Shown here piece by piece: positions 4,597-5,048 of a stretch of 5,048 nucleotides of DNA. The notes beneath the pieces are model-generated. The model was given only the letters and a program-made list of their open reading frames with translations. It did not search any database and was not told the DNA's origin. Origin of the DNA: Verrucomicrobiales bacterium (GTDB taxonomy: Bacteria; Verrucomicrobiota; Verrucomicrobiae; Limisphaerales; UBA9464); the NCBI GenBank assembly GCA_005789375.1, contig SXXZ01000307.1:1-5048 (forward strand), in the 5' to 3' direction. The stretch's first letter is position 1, and the number at the start of each line of letters is the position of its first letter. The position numbers and the translations under genes are program-made.

Positions 4597-5048
4597 ATGA
4601 ATTCATTGCGTATCCTCGTGCTGCTGTCGGTCTTCTTGGGCTTGCTGCTGACGCTCCGGGCCGCGGATCCATTGTCGGAGGCCTTCCAGCGAGGCCTGCT
4701 CGCCGAAGAGACCCGCGCCGACTTCCAGGCCGCCAGCGCAGCCTACAGCGAAGTAATCCGATTGGCCGACGCGCAGAGCGACCTCATCGCCACGGCCCTG
4801 TTCCGCCTCAGCGAAACCCAACGCCGCCTGAGCCGCACCAATGACGCCATCGCCGGCTACTGCCGCCTCATCCGCGAATTCAGCACCCAGACCAACCTCG
4901 TCATCCTCGCCACCGAACGCCTGCGAACCTTGGGTGGCGCGGAGCCCCCGCAGAAGTCCCGGGATCCCAGCTCAAGTCTGGCGGCTCCCCTGAAGGCCGA
5001 CGAGGGAGCCTCGGATCCGGAGTCGCGGGAGTTGGAGCGATTGCGGCG
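4597..5048 (+). CDS. Secreted TPR-like helical repeat protein, N-terminal part (3' end outside window)
   Basis: Partial gene, 150 codons plus 2 nt, open to the right edge. The N-terminus is a signal peptide: R5, a Leu/Val-rich core (6-20), then R-A-A-D at 21-24, with cleavage expected near A22-A23. The mature part has two helical hairpins of TPR type, about 26-60 and 61-95, with A-x-x-A-Y-x-x-V-I-R and A-L-F-R-L-S-E-T-Q-R-R-L followed by N-D-A-I-A-G-Y-C-R-L-I-R-E-F. A third helix (L-A-T-E-R-L-R-T-L-G) runs to about 113. The rest is charged and Pro/Ser-rich, moving to E-L-E-R-L-R at the edge, perhaps the start of a coiled coil or another domain. Such proteins, with S-E-A-F-Q-R-G-L after the signal peptide, are common in Verrucomicrobiota; their function is generally unknown and periplasmic scaffolding is a guess. 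ATG 4597 is chosen for the signal peptide. No Shine-Dalgarno sequence is seen, and the possible terminator upstream suggests a separate transcript. Confidence 0.8.
   Translation, partial: MNSLRILVLLSVFLGLLLTLRAADPLSEAFQRGLLAEETRADFQAASAAYSEVIRLADAQSDLIATALFRLSETQRRLSRTNDAIAGYCRLIREFSTQTNLVILATERLRTLGGAEPPQKSRDPSSSLAAPLKADEGASDPESRELERLR

Noticed and set aside
3938..4672. 244-codon minus-strand frame over the regulator and the following gap
   Set aside because: It is antisense to a clear OmpR-type regulator and has no family features.
1..5048. CRISPR arrays, tRNA or rRNA genes, and insertion-sequence ends
   Set aside because: No regularly spaced repeats, no tRNA-like T-loop plus acceptor pairing, no transposase-like frame and no terminal inverted repeats were found by reading both strands.

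Overview
The window looks like GC-rich bacterial chromosome, most likely Verrucomicrobiota. This rests on recognised protein style, not a search: a sensor kinase of the kind common in that phylum, the tandem-helical secreted protein at the right end, and near-absence of Shine-Dalgarno sequences before the chromosomal genes. Treat the assignment as moderate confidence.

Left end (1 to about 830): the wreck of two toxin-antitoxin modules. It opens with the C-terminal part of an AbiEi-type antitoxin. This overlaps by 4 nt the GTG start of an AbiEii-type nucleotidyltransferase toxin, which keeps its N-terminal half and then stops after 139 codons. At about 599-620 its homology ends and that of a convergent, minus-strand HipB-like XRE/HTH antitoxin begins, entered from its C-terminal end. 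No toxin partner for the HTH gene is visible, and the toxin half of AbiE is missing. The simplest reading is one deletion/recombination event that fused the two modules tail to tail. The HTH gene also lacks an ordinary start codon where its homology seems to begin.

Spacer (797-1131): about 335 bases without a convincing gene. It includes a very AT-rich tract (831-900, 15 G/C in 70 by hand count) with short inverted and direct repeats, probably the old promoter/operator of the HTH gene. From about 906 the sequence is GC-rich and featureless up to the next gene.

Centre (1132-4483): a two-component system on the plus strand, kinase first. The 821-aa kinase has two N-terminal membrane segments, a periplasmic domain of about 415 residues from no family I recognise, a third membrane segment, and a HisKA/HATPase_c core with no room for a HAMP domain. 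The 280-aa OmpR/PhoB-type response regulator follows after 43 nt. Its receiver residues all look functional. Both proteins end in a 50-60-residue Pro/Ser/Gly-rich tail. The kinase has Ile where HisKA kinases with phosphatase activity usually have Thr or Asn.

Right end (4484-5048): a short gap with a possible terminator hairpin, then the start of a secreted, TPR-like helical protein that runs off the window.

I did not find a clearly new multi-gene system. The best leads are the fused toxin-antitoxin remnants and the unclassified sensor domain.
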